Positions 46,999 to 58,114 are shown, numbered from the stretch's first letter. The stretch is DNA of 64,000 nt from Methanosphaera sp. BMS (GCF_003268005.1 NZ_CP014213.1:2315501-2379500), one strand, 5' to 3'. Notes: generated by a model not told the origin, from the sequence alone. Numbers and translations: made by a program.

Positions 46999-49900
46999 TT
47001 AGTTGGTGATTTTTATCACTTTTGTCGTGTTTCTCTGTGAGTTGTATGCCAGTCTATCCTGTGTAATAACCTCTATATTGGCGTAGTTTTTAGATTGAGG
47101 TACCGGTATGTTTTTAAGGTCTAAGACTCCATCGGTTGTGTAGTAGTACTGTACATTGGTACCGTTTTTGAGTGTTACACCATTAACTTTTATTATACAC
47201 TTGTTAGGACCGGCCACTACATTGCCGAGATAGTCCTTGATTGTTATTTTCATGGATAATGTGTGTGTCCTGTTGTTTATTGTGGCATTGGCTAGGTTGA
47301 TTGTGATGTTTGATCTTTCCACCTGGAAGGTTGGTGTTTTTGTCATAATATTCTGATAGTTTTTATTGTAGAGTCCCACTTGTATTGTGTGATTTTTTGG
47401 TGTTAATGTCTGCATATCTGTTACGCAGGATATTCCTAGTGGTATTGTGTAGTTAACCGTTGCCGTACCGTTTACTATCTTGACTTTAAGCATTTCTCCG
47501 TTAGCATCCTTGAGCGTTATACCGTTTATTTTGAAGTATACGTATTCGTCCTGGTATCGTGTTATGTTGCTTGTTTTTTTGCCGTTTGTGGTGTCATAGA
47601 TTTTAGCGGTTATCGTGAGTACTTGTCCCTGTTTGATTATCTTCTTGTTTGTAGTTACTTCTATTGTAGCGTTACGTTTGGATATATTTATACTCGCAGG
47701 GCTACTAGTGGATGCATTGTATATCGTTGTACCCACATAGTATGCAGTTATGTTTTTAGCATTGGTCATATTAATATCTGGTATGATAGTTGCTGTAGCT
47801 ACTCCCTTTACGACTTTTATCTTGAGTGGGTTATTTGAACCGGTTAGTTTTCCGTTGTCTTTTATTGTTACTCCGTTTACTTTGAATATGAGATTTCCCT
47901 CGTTTACCTTACCTCCGTTTGTATCGGTTACTGTTGCTTTGATGGTGAGTTTTTCTCCTATAACACCAATAACTGGGTTTACCGTGGTTTGTGTTTTTAT
48001 CTTGTTCTTGACTGTTATTTTGATGGTTTTTGTACTGTTGTTGTATCTGCTGTCTCCAGTGTATGTTGCGGTTATGTTTTGTGTTTCAACTTTAGTAGGT
48101 GTATAATTTTGTGTTACTATTCCATTATTGTTTGTTTTTGCCGTTACTGTTTTTCCATTGATATTTAATGTTACTTGTTGATTTGCTAACTTGTTTCCAT
48201 CTGCATCTGTTAGTGTCACGGTAATGGTTACTTGTGTGTTGTTTATAGGTGTGGTGTTGGATACTTTAAGATCTATTTTTGTATTTATTTTTTTGACTGT
48301 GATGTTGGTTGTCGCGGTACTGCTATTGTGCTGACTGTCTCCATTATATGTAGCAGTTATTGTTTGTTTTTCTACTTTGGTTGGCGTGTATGTTTGTGTT
48401 GCTATTCCATTGTTATTGGTTTTTATGTTGAAAGTTTTATCACTTACTTTTATTGTAATATTTTGATTTGCAATTGCTTTATTATCAGCATCTGTCAGTG
48501 TTGCTGTAATTGTAATGTTTGTATTGTTTACTGGTGTGCTGTTGGATACTTTTACTGATAGTTTGGTGTTAATTTTCTTAACGGTTATGCTGGTTGTTGC
48601 AGTACTATTTATGTATTGGCTATTTCCATTATAGGTTGCTGTTATTGTCTGTTTTCCTAGCGTTGTTGCCATGTAGGTTTGGGTTACTATTCCATTATTG
48701 TTAGTTTTAACTGTGAATGTTTTATCTCCAGTAGTTATTGTAATGTTCTGATTTGTCAATTTATTGTCATCTGTATCTGTTAGTGTTACGGTTATGTTGA
48801 TTGGTGTGTTGTTTATTGGTGTATTATTGGATACTGTTAGTGTTAGTTGTGTGTCTATTTTGTTTGCGGTGATTTGTATTGTTGTGCTGTTTTCTTGGTA
48901 TGGATTGTTTGCCTTGTATGTTGCGGTTATGGTTGTTGTTTGGTTGTTTGTTGGTGTGTATTCGATACTTGCAATACCCTCGTTGTTTGTTGTTATCGTA
49001 TTTGTCTGGTCTTTTATTGTTACGAGTATGTTTTGTCCTGGTAGTGTGTATCCTAGTTGGTCTTTTAGTGTGTAGGTTATGTTTATTGTATCATTTACGT
49101 ATGGTTGTGTATTGTTTATGGTGGCTTCTATTGTCGTGTTTAACTGTTCATATTCTACATTAAATTCAAGAGTAGCACTAGCATCTTTATATACTGTGGA
49201 CTCATTTGCATATTTTGCTTCAACTGTTATCGTGTCATTATTATTTACAGTTACAGGGTATATTAACTTACCGTTTTCACCTGTTAGGTTATTATATGTT
49301 AGTAGGGTATCTGTTGTGTTTTTTATTGTTAGTGTTATGTTGGCATCTTTTACTCCATTTTTATCCACATCAAGTAATTCTACAGTTATGTTAAATGTTT
49401 TATTAACATATACCGTCTCATCACTTTTGCTTATATTTAGTGTCGTGTTTATTTTTTCAACAGGTATTAATATACTCCTGGTTGAGTATTTATAACTTGT
49501 TGTTTCAGGATGTGAAGCGTTTACTGTGATTGTTTGATTGTTTACTGGCATGTATTCCAGGTAGGCGATTCCATATTGGTTTGTTTGAAGTGTCTGTTCC
49601 TGATTGTTAATTTTTATGTCTATTTGCTGATTTGATAGGTTTTTATTATTCACGTCTGTTAAGTGGAATGTTAAATTAATAACATCATATACATATGGAT
49701 TAGTGTTATTAGATGATATTGTAAGTGTAGTGTTAACCTTCTCATCATAGAACACATTACCCACAACACGAGCACTACCCTGACCGGTTGTATTTGTGTA
49801 TATTGTATTATTGTATTCAGTTGTATCATCACCTATATTATCCTCTATTTTAACGTTTTGACTACCCTCTGCTATTTTAATTGGTTCACCGTTTTTGGGT

Positions 49901-52524
49901 GCGTTGTTGGCTATGAAATTATTCTCCTCAACAACCACAACACCACGATTGTTGTATATTGCTGCTCCATCTTTGTATGCAGTGTTGTTTGTTAATGTGG
50001 AGTTAGAAATATTAAATGACTCCCCGCCGTTGTGTATTGCTCCTCCACGACCAGTTCCATCGTTAGGATTTCCTGCTTTGTTGTTTTCCAGTATGGAGTG
50101 TATGATTGTTAGCAAACCATAGTTGTATATTGCACCTCCATCAGTGCTTGCGGTGTTATTGTTGAGGTTGGATTGTGTTATGTTAAGATTACCACCATTA
50201 CTGTTGTATATTGCACCTCCAACTACATATTGTCCTGTTGCCTTGTTTTGTGTGAGGTTGGATTGTGTTATGGTAAGATTACCACCATTGTTGTATATTG
50301 CTCCTCCCCATCCATAATGTCCTGTTGCCTTGTTTTGTGTGAGGTTGGATTGTGTTATGGTAAGAGTACCACTACCAGTGTTGTATATTGCACCTCCAAG
50401 TCCATATGTTTGTCCTGTTGCCTTGTTTTGTGTGAGGTTGGAGTCTGTTATGGTAAGAGTACCACCATAGTTGTATATTGCACCTCCACTCCCATCTAGT
50501 TGTCCTGTTGCGGTGTTATTGGTGATATTGGCATTGGTTATATTAATAGTTCCCGCATAGTTGTGTATTGCACCTCCATATCCATAGTTTTGTCCTGTTG
50601 CTGTGTTTTGTGTGAGGTTGGATTGTGTTATGGTAAGATTACCACCTTCGTTGTATATTGCACCTCCAAGTCCATCTCTATTTTGTCCTGTTGCGGTGTT
50701 ATTGGTGATATTGGCATTGGTTATATTAATAGTTCCCGCATAGTTGTGTATTGCACCTCCATATCCATAGTTTTGTCCTGTTGCTGTGTTTTGTGTGAGG
50801 TTGGATTGTGTTATGGTAAGATTACCACCTTCGTTGTATATTGCACCTCCAAGTCCATCTCTATTTTGTCCTGTTGCGTTGTTTTGTGTGAGGTTGGATT
50901 GTGTTATGTTAAGATTACCACCACGGTTGTATATTGCACCTCCAAATCCATATCCATTTTGTCCTGTTGCCTTGTTTTGTGTTAGGTTGGAATTTAATAT
51001 TGTTAAGTTACTGCCTGTACCATTGTTAACTATTGCTCCCCCATATTCAGTTGCGTTGTTATATGTTAGATTGGTGTTGTTCAGGGTTATGCTACCATTA
51101 ACATTGTTTATTGCTCCTCCATTCTTTGTTGCGTTGTTGTATTCAAGTATTGAATCGTTAATGTTTAAATTACCACCATATGCGTTGTGTATTGCACCTC
51201 CAACTCCATTTTGTTGTCCTGTTGCTGTGTTGTTGTTGAGGTTGGATTGTGTTATGTTAAGAGTACCATCTTCGTTGTATATTGCACCTCCAACTCCATT
51301 GTATTGCCCGTTTGCTGTGTTTTCGTTGAGTTTGGATTGTGTCATGTTAATAGTACCATATATGTTGTATATTGCACCTCCTTCTCCACTTGTTTGTCCT
51401 GTTGCTGTGTTTTGTGTGAGGTTGGATTGTGTTATGGTAAGAGTACCAGTGTTGTGTATTGCACCTCCTTCTCCACTTGTTTGTCCTGTTGCTGTGTTTT
51501 GTGTGAGGTTGGATTGTGTTATGTTAAGAGTACCACCATATGAGTTGTGTATTGCACCTCCACATCCATTGTTTTGTCCTGTTGCTGTGTTTTGTGTGAG
51601 GTTGGATTGTGTTATGTTAAGAGTACCACCATATGCGTTGTATATTGCACCTCCAACTCCCTCTAGTTGTCCTGTTGCGGTGTTTTGTGTGAGGTTGGAT
51701 TGTGTTATGTTAATAGTACCACCATATGCGTTGTATATTGCACCTCCATCTCCATCTCCATATTCTTGTCCTGTTGCGGTGTTTTGTGTGAGGTTGGATT
51801 GTGTTATGTTAATAGTACCACCATATGCGTTGTATATTGCACCTCCATCTCCATCTCCATATTCTTGTCCTGTTGCTGTGTTGTTGTTGAGATTGGTGTT
51901 GGTTATGGTAAGAGTACCAGTGTTGTATATTGCACCTCCCTCTCCATATCCAATTTGTCCTGTTGCGGTGTTTTCAGTGAAGTTGGTGTTGTTTATGTTA
52001 AGAGTACCAGTGTTGTATATTGCTCCTCCTTGTCCATCTTGTGCATGACAGTTGGTGATTGTGATGTTGTTAAGGTTTAACATTTGATTACTTGTTATAT
52101 TTAAAAATCGGTATTTGTTATCTCCGTTTATTGTGTAACTGTTTCCGTTTATTGTAATGGTCTTTATATTAGTATTTAGTGTTGGGCTGGCTGTGAGTGT
52201 TATGTTGGAGTTAATGTTTATAGTTACTTCTTCATCGGTACTATTTAATGCATTTTTTAGTTCAGCGTAATCGCTTACGTCATGGGTTTGGCTTGCGGTT
52301 TTTAAGTTTTCTTCTTTTTTGTTTATTTTCTTTTCATTTATTATATTTTCTTCTATATCTGTTATTGTGTTGGTATTTTGTACTGTTTCTTTTGTATTTA
52401 TATCAGTACTTTGTGTTGTGATTGTATCACTTGTGGATTCATTTTGTATATCTGCTGCAGTTGCAACTCCCACTAAGAGTACTAATACTATGACAAATAA
52501 CAGTACTTCTTTTATTTTTTTCAT
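46999..52524 (-). CDS. Adhesin-like protein with beta-helix repeats and Ig-like repeats
   Basis: 1841 residues, secreted. Signal peptide 1-23 (KKIKEVLLFVIVLVLLVGVA then TAA). Residues about 80-140 lead in; about 140-860 are a right-handed beta-helix built of units such as GGAIYNTGTLTITQSNLTQN and NTATGQ (period about 28-35). About 880-1560 are seven or so Ig-like (Big/invasin-type) repeats of about 90-95 residues with NNNGIATQTY... and ITATYNGDS blocks. The rest is further Ig-like. It ends without a clear anchor. Very Thr/Asn-rich; the bulk of such proteins in gut Methanobacteriales are thought to mediate attachment or cell-wall contacts. Contains recent exact tandem duplications. Confidence 0.9.
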   Translation of the reverse strand: MKKIKEVLLFVIVLVLLVGVATAADIQNESTSDTITTQSTDINTKETVQNTNTITDIEENIINEKKINKKEENLKTASQTHDVSDYAELKNALNSTDEEVTININSNITLTASPTLNTNIKTITINGNSYTINGDNKYRFLNITSNQMLNLNNITITNCHAQDGQGGAIYNTGTLNINNTNFTENTATGQIGYGEGGAIYNTGTLTITNTNLNNNTATGQEYGDGDGGAIYNAYGGTINITQSNLTQNTATGQEYGDGDGGAIYNAYGGTINITQSNLTQNTATGQLEGVGGAIYNAYGGTLNITQSNLTQNTATGQNNGCGGAIHNSYGGTLNITQSNLTQNTATGQTSGEGGAIHNTGTLTITQSNLTQNTATGQTSGEGGAIYNIYGTINMTQSKLNENTANGQYNGVGGAIYNEDGTLNITQSNLNNNTATGQQNGVGGAIHNAYGGNLNINDSILEYNNATKNGGAINNVNGSITLNNTNLTYNNATEYGGAIVNNGTGSNLTILNSNLTQNKATGQNGYGFGGAIYNRGGNLNITQSNLTQNNATGQNRDGLGGAIYNEGGNLTITQSNLTQNTATGQNYGYGGAIHNYAGTINITNANITNNTATGQNRDGLGGAIYNEGGNLTITQSNLTQNTATGQNYGYGGAIHNYAGTINITNANITNNTATGQLDGSGGAIYNYGGTLTITDSNLTQNKATGQTYGLGGAIYNTGSGTLTITQSNLTQNKATGHYGWGGAIYNNGGNLTITQSNLTQNKATGQYVVGGAIYNSNGGNLNITQSNLNNNTASTDGGAIYNYGLLTIIHSILENNKAGNPNDGTGRGGAIHNGGESFNISNSTLTNNTAYKDGAAIYNNRGVVVVEENNFIANNAPKNGEPIKIAEGSQNVKIEDNIGDDTTEYNNTIYTNTTGQGSARVVGNVFYDEKVNTTLTISSNNTNPYVYDVINLTFHLTDVNNKNLSNQQIDIKINNQEQTLQTNQYGIAYLEYMPVNNQTITVNASHPETTSYKYSTRSILIPVEKINTTLNISKSDETVYVNKTFNITVELLDVDKNGVKDANITLTIKNTTDTLLTYNNLTGENGKLIYPVTVNNNDTITVEAKYANESTVYKDASATLEFNVEYEQLNTTIEATINNTQPYVNDTINITYTLKDQLGYTLPGQNILVTIKDQTNTITTNNEGIASIEYTPTNNQTTTITATYKANNPYQENSTTIQITANKIDTQLTLTVSNNTPINNTPINITVTLTDTDDNKLTNQNITITTGDKTFTVKTNNNGIVTQTYMATTLGKQTITATYNGNSQYINSTATTSITVKKINTKLSVKVSNSTPVNNTNITITATLTDADNKAIANQNITIKVSDKTFNIKTNNNGIATQTYTPTKVEKQTITATYNGDSQHNSSTATTNITVKKINTKIDLKVSNTTPINNTQVTITVTLTDADGNKLANQQVTLNINGKTVTAKTNNNGIVTQNYTPTKVETQNITATYTGDSRYNNSTKTIKITVKNKIKTQTTVNPVIGVIGEKLTIKATVTDTNGGKVNEGNLIFKVNGVTIKDNGKLTGSNNPLKIKVVKGVATATIIPDINMTNAKNITAYYVGTTIYNASTSSPASINISKRNATIEVTTNKKIIKQGQVLTITAKIYDTTNGKKTSNITRYQDEYVYFKINGITLKDANGEMLKVKIVNGTATVNYTIPLGISCVTDMQTLTPKNHTIQVGLYNKNYQNIMTKTPTFQVERSNITINLANATINNRTHTLSMKITIKDYLGNVVAGPNKCIIKVNGVTLKNGTNVQYYYTTDGVLDLKNIPVPQSKNYANIEVITQDRLAYNSQRNTTKVIKITN
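50511..50876. repeat. Exact tandem duplication of 183 bp inside the adhesin gene
   Basis: Copy 1 at 50511-50693 and copy 2 at 50694-50876 read the same base for base by eye, encoding two repeats of 61 residues (two beta-helix units each). In frame. Confidence 0.85.
51678..51875. repeat. Exact tandem duplication of 99 bp inside the adhesin gene
   Basis: Copies at 51678-51776 and 51777-51875 encode identical 33-residue units containing GDGDGGAIYNAYGGTINITQ. In frame. Shows expansion by recombination or slippage. Confidence 0.85.
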
Positions 52525-53131
52525 ATTGAACTATCCCCATTAGTTATAGTTTATTATGATATTCTATATGTGAAGTGGTGGTATTTAATATTTTTTAGAG
52601 TTTTTTATAAAAAAAGAAGTTAAATTAAATAGTAATATACTTATTAAAGAGTTTATATTCTGAAATTACTGATTTTTCTTAGGGCTGTAATGATTGTATC
52701 CTATGTATCTTTTTTCTATGATTATTTAATGTAGGTACATGATTAATCATGATAATTAGGGGGTGAATATTATCTTTTTTTATACAATTTTCCTGGCGTA
52801 TAATTATTTGTGTTTTTGTTCATTTTGTAGGTCCAATTAGTATATCTTATATTTTTTATTATTTTTCTTGTTTTACTAATCTTTTGTTTATAATATAATT
52901 ACTTTTTGTATCTATCTGTTTATTTTGTTCTTCTTCTTTTCTTATGTTTTGTCGCATATTATATTAATATGCGATATATTTGAGTTTTATCCGGTAATGT
53001 TAAAATATTGTCTTTAATATTTATTTTCTTCTATGATATTTCCAATGTTTTCTTGTCATATATTCATATACCATGTTTTTTTGGGTGGTGGTTTTAGTCT
53101 TCATGTTCTCATATAATTCTAAAATAAAATA
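52525..53131. other. Gene-free region upstream of the adhesin gene
   Basis: Contains the adhesin promoter on minus. AT-rich, with no frame of weight. Nothing else recognised. Confidence 0.4.
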
Positions 53132-53236
53132 TTATTTCTTTATAATTTTTTTTAGTTGATGTTCTATTTCATTGACTTTGTCTAGGGCCTGTTTGCTGGA
53201 TGGGCTTCTTTTTGATTCACTTTTTTCAGATGTCAT
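53132..53236 (-). CDS. Possible 34-residue basic small protein
   Basis: Open frame MTSEKSESKRSPSSKQALDK followed by 14 more residues ending LKKIIKK. It is richer in G and C than the noncoding sequence around it and has a plausible codon pattern and amphipathic helical end. No SD site before the ATG; a leaderless message is possible. Function unknown. Could be chance. Confidence 0.35.
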   Translation of the reverse strand: MTSEKSESKRSPSSKQALDKVNEIEHQLKKIIKK

Positions 53237-53548
53237 ATTTGAATTTTATAATGTTACTCACATTTTTGGTGTCTAAAATTATAATTACTTTTATTATCTA
53301 TCACTGATAAAGATATAATTGTATAAAATATATAACGAAGTAATTCTTATTATACTTTTATACAATGGTTAAAATAATATTTTGACCTTTAATTACATAT
53401 TCGAATTGAATATTAAATTTACTATACTAATGATAACGTTAATTAAAGATGTATATTACATCATTTCATAAATTATGATATTGAAAATATTTTTTCATCG
53501 CTTTCTTAATGTTTGATTAAATTTATCAATATAATTAAAGGCGATAGA

Positions 53549-55033
53549 ATGACACATAAAAATGCCAAATATCATGATGATGAGGATTATTATTACATGG
53601 TAAAGGATGAAGTAACAACAACAAAATACTTGATTCATTCACAGATAAATGCAAAGGGTTTTGTAGAAAAACCTGACGTGGTAGGAGCAATCTTTGGTCA
53701 GACAGAGGGACTGCTAAGTGACAGTCTTGATTTGAGGGAACTGCAGAAAACAGGCCGTATCGGTAGAATAAAAGTCGACATGACCAATAAATCCGGAAAA
53801 ACTAAGGGTGAAGTAATCATACCTTCAAGTCTTGACAGGATAGAAACTACAATATTGGCTGCATCCCTTGAAACAATCAATCGTGTAGGGCCATGTGAGG
53901 CTAGTCTACGTATTACCAAGATAGAGGATGTACGGGCCGTAAAAAGAAGAACCATAGTGGAACGTGCAAAGGAACTCTATAAAAATATGATGGAAGAGTT
54001 CACACCTGAAAGTACACGTATGATTGATGAGGTAAAAGAATCAATCAGACGACCTGAAATAATTGAATATGGGGAAGAAGGATTACCCGCCGGACCAAAC
54101 ACGCCAACCTCTGATGCTATATTAATAGTTGAGGGAAGATCTGATGTGTTAAATCTACTTAAGTATGGGATAAAAAACACCATAGCTGTAGAGGGGGTCA
54201 ATGTTCCAAAAACGGTTGCAAAGCTAACCAAAGAAAGGACTGTAACGGCATTTCTTGATGGTGATCGTGGAGGAGACCTGATACTTAAGGAGCTATTGCA
54301 AATTGGTGATATTGACTATGTAACAAGAGCGCCAAGAGGATTGGAAGTGGAATATTTGGATAAGGACCAGGTAATCTACGCACTTAAAAACAAGACGTCG
54401 GTTGAAAAAATCACATCACAGGCAAACTACAATCACAACTCACACAACTACATCAGAAACAATAACAAATACAACAAGACATCAAATAATCAGAAAACAG
54501 ACGTAACTGAGGAACATAAGAAGATAATTGATGACAACAATAAGTTCAAAAAAGAAATGAACCTGAACAACACATTAAGTGATGATGATGCTTCCCTGGA
54601 TTATCAGGAAGATACCACTTCACAGGATGCTTCAAATAATTCCAACGACAGCACGCAGGAATTGGATGACAAAAAGCCTGCCGATACAAAAGTTCAAATC
54701 GATAATGAAGACGTTGACAAAACAGAAGAGATGGATGATGGTCAGCAAGGTCAAAACAAACATCAAAAGATACTTGAAGAGTTATCAACAACTGGATGTG
54801 GACGGTTATATGATGAAGACTTCAACATGATTGCTGAAGTGAAGGTTGAAAACATTTATAATCAAATCAAATCCTCTGATAAACCTATAAAAACAGTAAT
54901 ATTTGATGGAATAATAAGTCAGAGACTTGTGGATTTATCAAAAGAGAAAAATATTGAAAGCCTTGTGGCAGTTAAAATGAATGAGGTTGTTAAAAAACCC
55001 GAAACTATAAAGATAATAACCAAGAAATCATGA
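53549..55033 (+). CDS. dnaG: Archaeal DnaG-type primase/exosome-associated protein
   Basis: About 494 residues. [40 protein letters not shown] and the TOPRIM core [20 protein letters not shown], then [18 protein letters not shown], are the archaeal DnaG blocks. The start ATG 53549 follows AAAGGCGAT; the frame is open slightly earlier. An Asn/Asp/Gln-rich linker of about 125 residues lies between TOPRIM and the C-terminal [20 protein letters not shown]. In archaea this protein associates with the RNA exosome and has primase activity. Confidence 0.93.
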   Translation: MTHKNAKYHDDEDYYYMVKDEVTTTKYLIHSQINAKGFVEKPDVVGAIFGQTEGLLSDSLDLRELQKTGRIGRIKVDMTNKSGKTKGEVIIPSSLDRIETTILAASLETINRVGPCEASLRITKIEDVRAVKRRTIVERAKELYKNMMEEFTPESTRMIDEVKESIRRPEIIEYGEEGLPAGPNTPTSDAILIVEGRSDVLNLLKYGIKNTIAVEGVNVPKTVAKLTKERTVTAFLDGDRGGDLILKELLQIGDIDYVTRAPRGLEVEYLDKDQVIYALKNKTSVEKITSQANYNHNSHNYIRNNNKYNKTSNNQKTDVTEEHKKIIDDNNKFKKEMNLNNTLSDDDASLDYQEDTTSQDASNNSNDSTQELDDKKPADTKVQIDNEDVDKTEEMDDGQQGQNKHQKILEELSTTGCGRLYDEDFNMIAEVKVENIYNQIKSSDKPIKTVIFDGIISQRLVDLSKEKNIESLVAVKMNEVVKKPETIKIITKKS

Positions 55034-55095
55034 TTTTATTTAAGGAGAATTCATTCTCCATTTTTTTTTCAAGGCAAATGATTGGGGGGATAACT

Positions 55096-56055
55096 TTGAC
55101 ACAGGAATATTTGGATGAAATAGATTTTGAGGAAAGTATGGAAGATTACATTCTGGAAATGGATATTCAAAGTTATTCATCAAACACTTTAAAAACTTAC
55201 AAATCAATACTTAATAACTTTTATCACTATTTGCTAAAACAAAAAAAGATCAATAGTCCTAAGGCAATTTTACGTTCATTCAAAAAATACATACAACACT
55301 TGAAAAGAGACAAGAATGTCTCACAGAATTATCTATATCTTGTAACGGTAGTATTGAAGAAATTCTTCGAATTTGCCGAGATACAGATTACCGATGAGAT
55401 TAAAGCACCAAAAAGAACCAAATCATTACCAAAATCCTTAAACGAACAGGAGGTATATGATTTAATACATGCAAAGGATGATAAGTACGATCCTGAAAAA
55501 TCAAATCCTCAGAATATCTCACGTCTAAGAAATAAATTAATCTTAACCTTACTTTATTCAACAGGACTACGTGTATCCGAACTTATAAAACTTAAAATAT
55601 CAACCATTGATGAAAAGGAACGGACAATACGTGTAAGGGGTAAAGGTGAGAAGGATAGGATTGTAATATTCGATGGCAATACATTGGATTTAATTCATGA
55701 ATATCTGGACAAAAGGAATATGGATAGTGAATATCTGTTTCTTAACCAGGAGGGGAATACTTTAAGTCCAAGGTATGTTCAGTTGATGATTAAGGACTAT
55801 GCAGAAAAGGCTGAAATCACAAAAAAGGTTACTCCTCACGTGTTACGTCACTCATTTGCAACGCACTTATTAAAAAATGGTGTGGATATCAGGGCAATAC
55901 AGCAATTACTTGGACATAGTAATCTCAGTACCACCCAGATTTATACGAGTGTGGATATGCACACGCTTAAAAATGTATATGATGATGCATGGTCTTCAAG
56001 AGACAGCAATATAAGAAAAACACAAGAAGAGATAAATGCTTCTTTAAACTTATAA
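55096..56055 (+). CDS. xerA: Tyrosine recombinase, XerA-like
   Basis: 319 residues. N-terminal SAM-like domain ([20 protein letters not shown]). Catalytic set: [13 protein letters not shown] (Arg), [20 protein letters not shown] (H-x-x-R), [15 protein letters not shown] (His and Tyr nucleophile). Resolves chromosome dimers at a dif site in archaea. The frame is open from 55030 and overlaps dnaG, but a GGGGGG run precedes TTG 55096 at good spacing, giving [20 protein letters not shown]. Co-directional and directly after dnaG, likely one operon. No neighbouring phage genes, so housekeeping XerA is more likely than an integrase. Confidence 0.88.
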   Translation: MTQEYLDEIDFEESMEDYILEMDIQSYSSNTLKTYKSILNNFYHYLLKQKKINSPKAILRSFKKYIQHLKRDKNVSQNYLYLVTVVLKKFFEFAEIQITDEIKAPKRTKSLPKSLNEQEVYDLIHAKDDKYDPEKSNPQNISRLRNKLILTLLYSTGLRVSELIKLKISTIDEKERTIRVRGKGEKDRIVIFDGNTLDLIHEYLDKRNMDSEYLFLNQEGNTLSPRYVQLMIKDYAEKAEITKKVTPHVLRHSFATHLLKNGVDIRAIQQLLGHSNLSTTQIYTSVDMHTLKNVYDDAWSSRDSNIRKTQEEINASLNL

Positions 56056-56147
56056 CTTACTATTTTTTTCATAATTTTATATTTTATCTGCAATATTATC
56101 TTATTTATTAATCGGATATTATCCAATGATTCTTGTTTTTTGTTCCA

Positions 56148-56851
56148 TTAAAGTCCAGACAATACCATAATAAAAATGAACATATCCGTACATAGATGTG
56201 TTATATATGGCACTAGTAAGTTTTTGGTTTTCACATATCCATAAAACTCAAATATTGAGCCAAATCCCTGTAGGGCAAGGACAGAAACCAATGACTTCAT
56301 ATCTGTCAGATGCAGCAGTGCAAAAAATATCCTTATAACAATCATTGAAACTATAATTGATACTTTACGATTGCCAGTATATTTGTACACTAACCGTAGG
56401 AAGAACATGAACGGAATGAATTTAATCAGTTTTTCCCCCCATCAGTGAGCAGAATAATGACAGTAACATGATTAGTGTCACAGAACCAGCACTTACTATG
56501 TCGCTACCGCTCAATGATAAGAACGCAAGTAAAGAACTAATTATCAGTGCATATGCCAAATAACCAACAAACAGTATAATGGCAAGCTTTATTTCACTTC
56601 TTTTTGGCTTATGAAATGGTGCAGTATAATCCCATTTGAGATAATACAATACCGCAACGAGAGGTATTAGACAAAAAAGCAGTCCGTCTATTATCTTATT
56701 ATCACATATGTTCATTGCAATAAATGATATGAACACGGAAAGTAAAAGCACTATCCATCCGGTCTTGGGAATATGGGGATTTTTCTTATAAAACGGAAAA
56801 TCCCTGTCTTCATCTTCTAAATTAAAATAGTCTAAGTTTTGGATAAATTAC
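56148..56851 (-). pseudogene. Decayed CPBP-family membrane protease
   Basis: Two frames make one protein: residues from FNLEDEDRDFPFYKKNPHIP through MLLLSVFISFIAMN and LIMLLSLFCSLMG, then a shift at the six-C run 56435-56440, then EKLIKFIPFMFFLRLVYKYT, IRIFFALLHLTDMKSLV and YGYVKTKNLLVPYITHLCTD. One base fewer in the run joins them. It resembles CPBP (CAAX protease-like) integral membrane proteins, including the FALLH motif, although the EExxxR motif is not clear. The upstream frame also lacks an ATG/GTG/TTG near its natural start. Confidence 0.65.
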
Positions 56852-56995
56852 TTTTGTCTTATGTTAATATAATCTGTTGTAGGATGGTGATTGATTAACT
56901 GTGGGGGGCAATTGTTCAATTTCATCATTTGTTTATAAAAAGAGTGTGATTTGTGTGACTGGTTTTTAACAAAGAAAGGGGATTGAAGAATAGTA

Positions 56996-57613
56996 TTATT
57001 CTTCTTTTGGTAGTATTGATGTTGTTATTCCGGATGCTATCATAATCTTAAATAAGTCACCAACAACAAATGGTACTACTCCCATAAATAATAGTTCAGG
57101 AAGTGTTAATACGCGTCCAGAGTTAAGCATAGTATTGTATAAACCAATTAATCCTGGTACATAAATACATACAAAGTTTGCAATCATCAAGGTAAGAACG
57201 CTTCCAACTGGTTTTCTTGCATTTACATAATTGTCAAATACGTAACCTGTAAATATTGCCGCAAAGATAAATCCTATGATATATCCTCCACTGGCATGGA
57301 ACATAAATGCTAAACCGTGGTTCATATTGGTAAACCATGGCATTCCAACTATACCTAGAAGGGTGTAGAGTATCATGGAAAATCCTCCCCATTTACTTCC
57401 AAGAAGTACTCCGGCAATTAACACTGCAAAGGTTTGCAGGGTTATAAGTACTGGACTCCATGGAATTGCCAGTGATACCTGGGCCATAAGGCCGGTAAAA
57501 CATGCAAAGAGGAATGACGTTAAAAGCATGGTAACTGTATCTGCATTGTTTCTCCATGAATACCATGAATTTTGCATTTCGTGTACTCTTTCTTTGTTGA
57601 TATTTAATTGCAT
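56996..57613 (-). CDS. bioY: Biotin transporter substrate-binding subunit BioY
   Basis: 205 residues with about six transmembrane helices. VSLAIPWSPVLITLQTFAVL, IAGVLLGSKWGGFSMILYTL, and FMFHASGGYIIGFIFAAIF are the BioY signature (biotin-binding region). Works alone or with an ECF energising module; no ECF ATPase genes are next to it. Strong SD AGGAGGTT. Suggests the cell scavenges biotin. Confidence 0.93.
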   Translation of the reverse strand: MQLNINKERVHEMQNSWYSWRNNADTVTMLLTSFLFACFTGLMAQVSLAIPWSPVLITLQTFAVLIAGVLLGSKWGGFSMILYTLLGIVGMPWFTNMNHGLAFMFHASGGYIIGFIFAAIFTGYVFDNYVNARKPVGSVLTLMIANFVCIYVPGLIGLYNTMLNSGRVLTLPELLFMGVVPFVVGDLFKIMIASGITTSILPKEE

Positions 57614-58114
57614 AGTTTAACCTCCTATCGTTTATATATAATTATATTAAATAATCGGTATTTGTACTTTTTATAATGATTATTTTCAATACCATAATTA
57701 TATTTGGCATAACTACTATTTGAATTTATTTTTTTTGTCAGTATGTTGGATACTATTTTTCATGGATTTTGTATATTGGTGGTTTAATGATTCAAAACAA
57801 ATCTTTTAATCAAATTAATCGATTTAGGGGGGTGTATGTTCTTTTTTTGATAGATTACTTGGAGTAGATGTTAGGAGTGTATTTTATTTTCCTTCTGTTG
57901 TGTGGGTATTTGCCTAAGATTAATCTAGTAAACTATATATTCTACTTTAAACATAAATAATATCATATCTAAATTGTATAAAATATACATTTTTTAATTT
58001 ATTATGATTATCTCATCATTTACTTAATGATTTTTTTTAAGTAAACATGTTATTTGAAACATGTGTGATATTATTTAATCATAAAAACAGAAATATATTT
58101 CGAGGGAATTTTTT
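57614..58114. other. Divergent gene-free region bioY / aIF5A
   Basis: Holds both promoters. AT-rich; no clear operator for biotin regulation and no open frame. Confidence 0.4.

Noticed and set aside
47600-52080. Many long plus-strand open frames opposite the adhesin gene (up to 420 codons).
   Set aside because: They are the complement of a repetitive Thr/Asn/Gly-rich frame and read as Cys/Val/Leu-rich repeats without starts or ribosome-binding sites; composition artefact.
50100-52080. Regular repeated DNA that might look like a CRISPR array.
   Set aside because: Repeats are in-frame coding units of a beta-helix protein; there are no unique spacers.
55096-56055. Tyrosine recombinase considered as a prophage integrase.
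   Set aside because: No phage genes or attachment repeats nearby; operon with dnaG fits housekeeping XerA. No dif site could be identified by eye.
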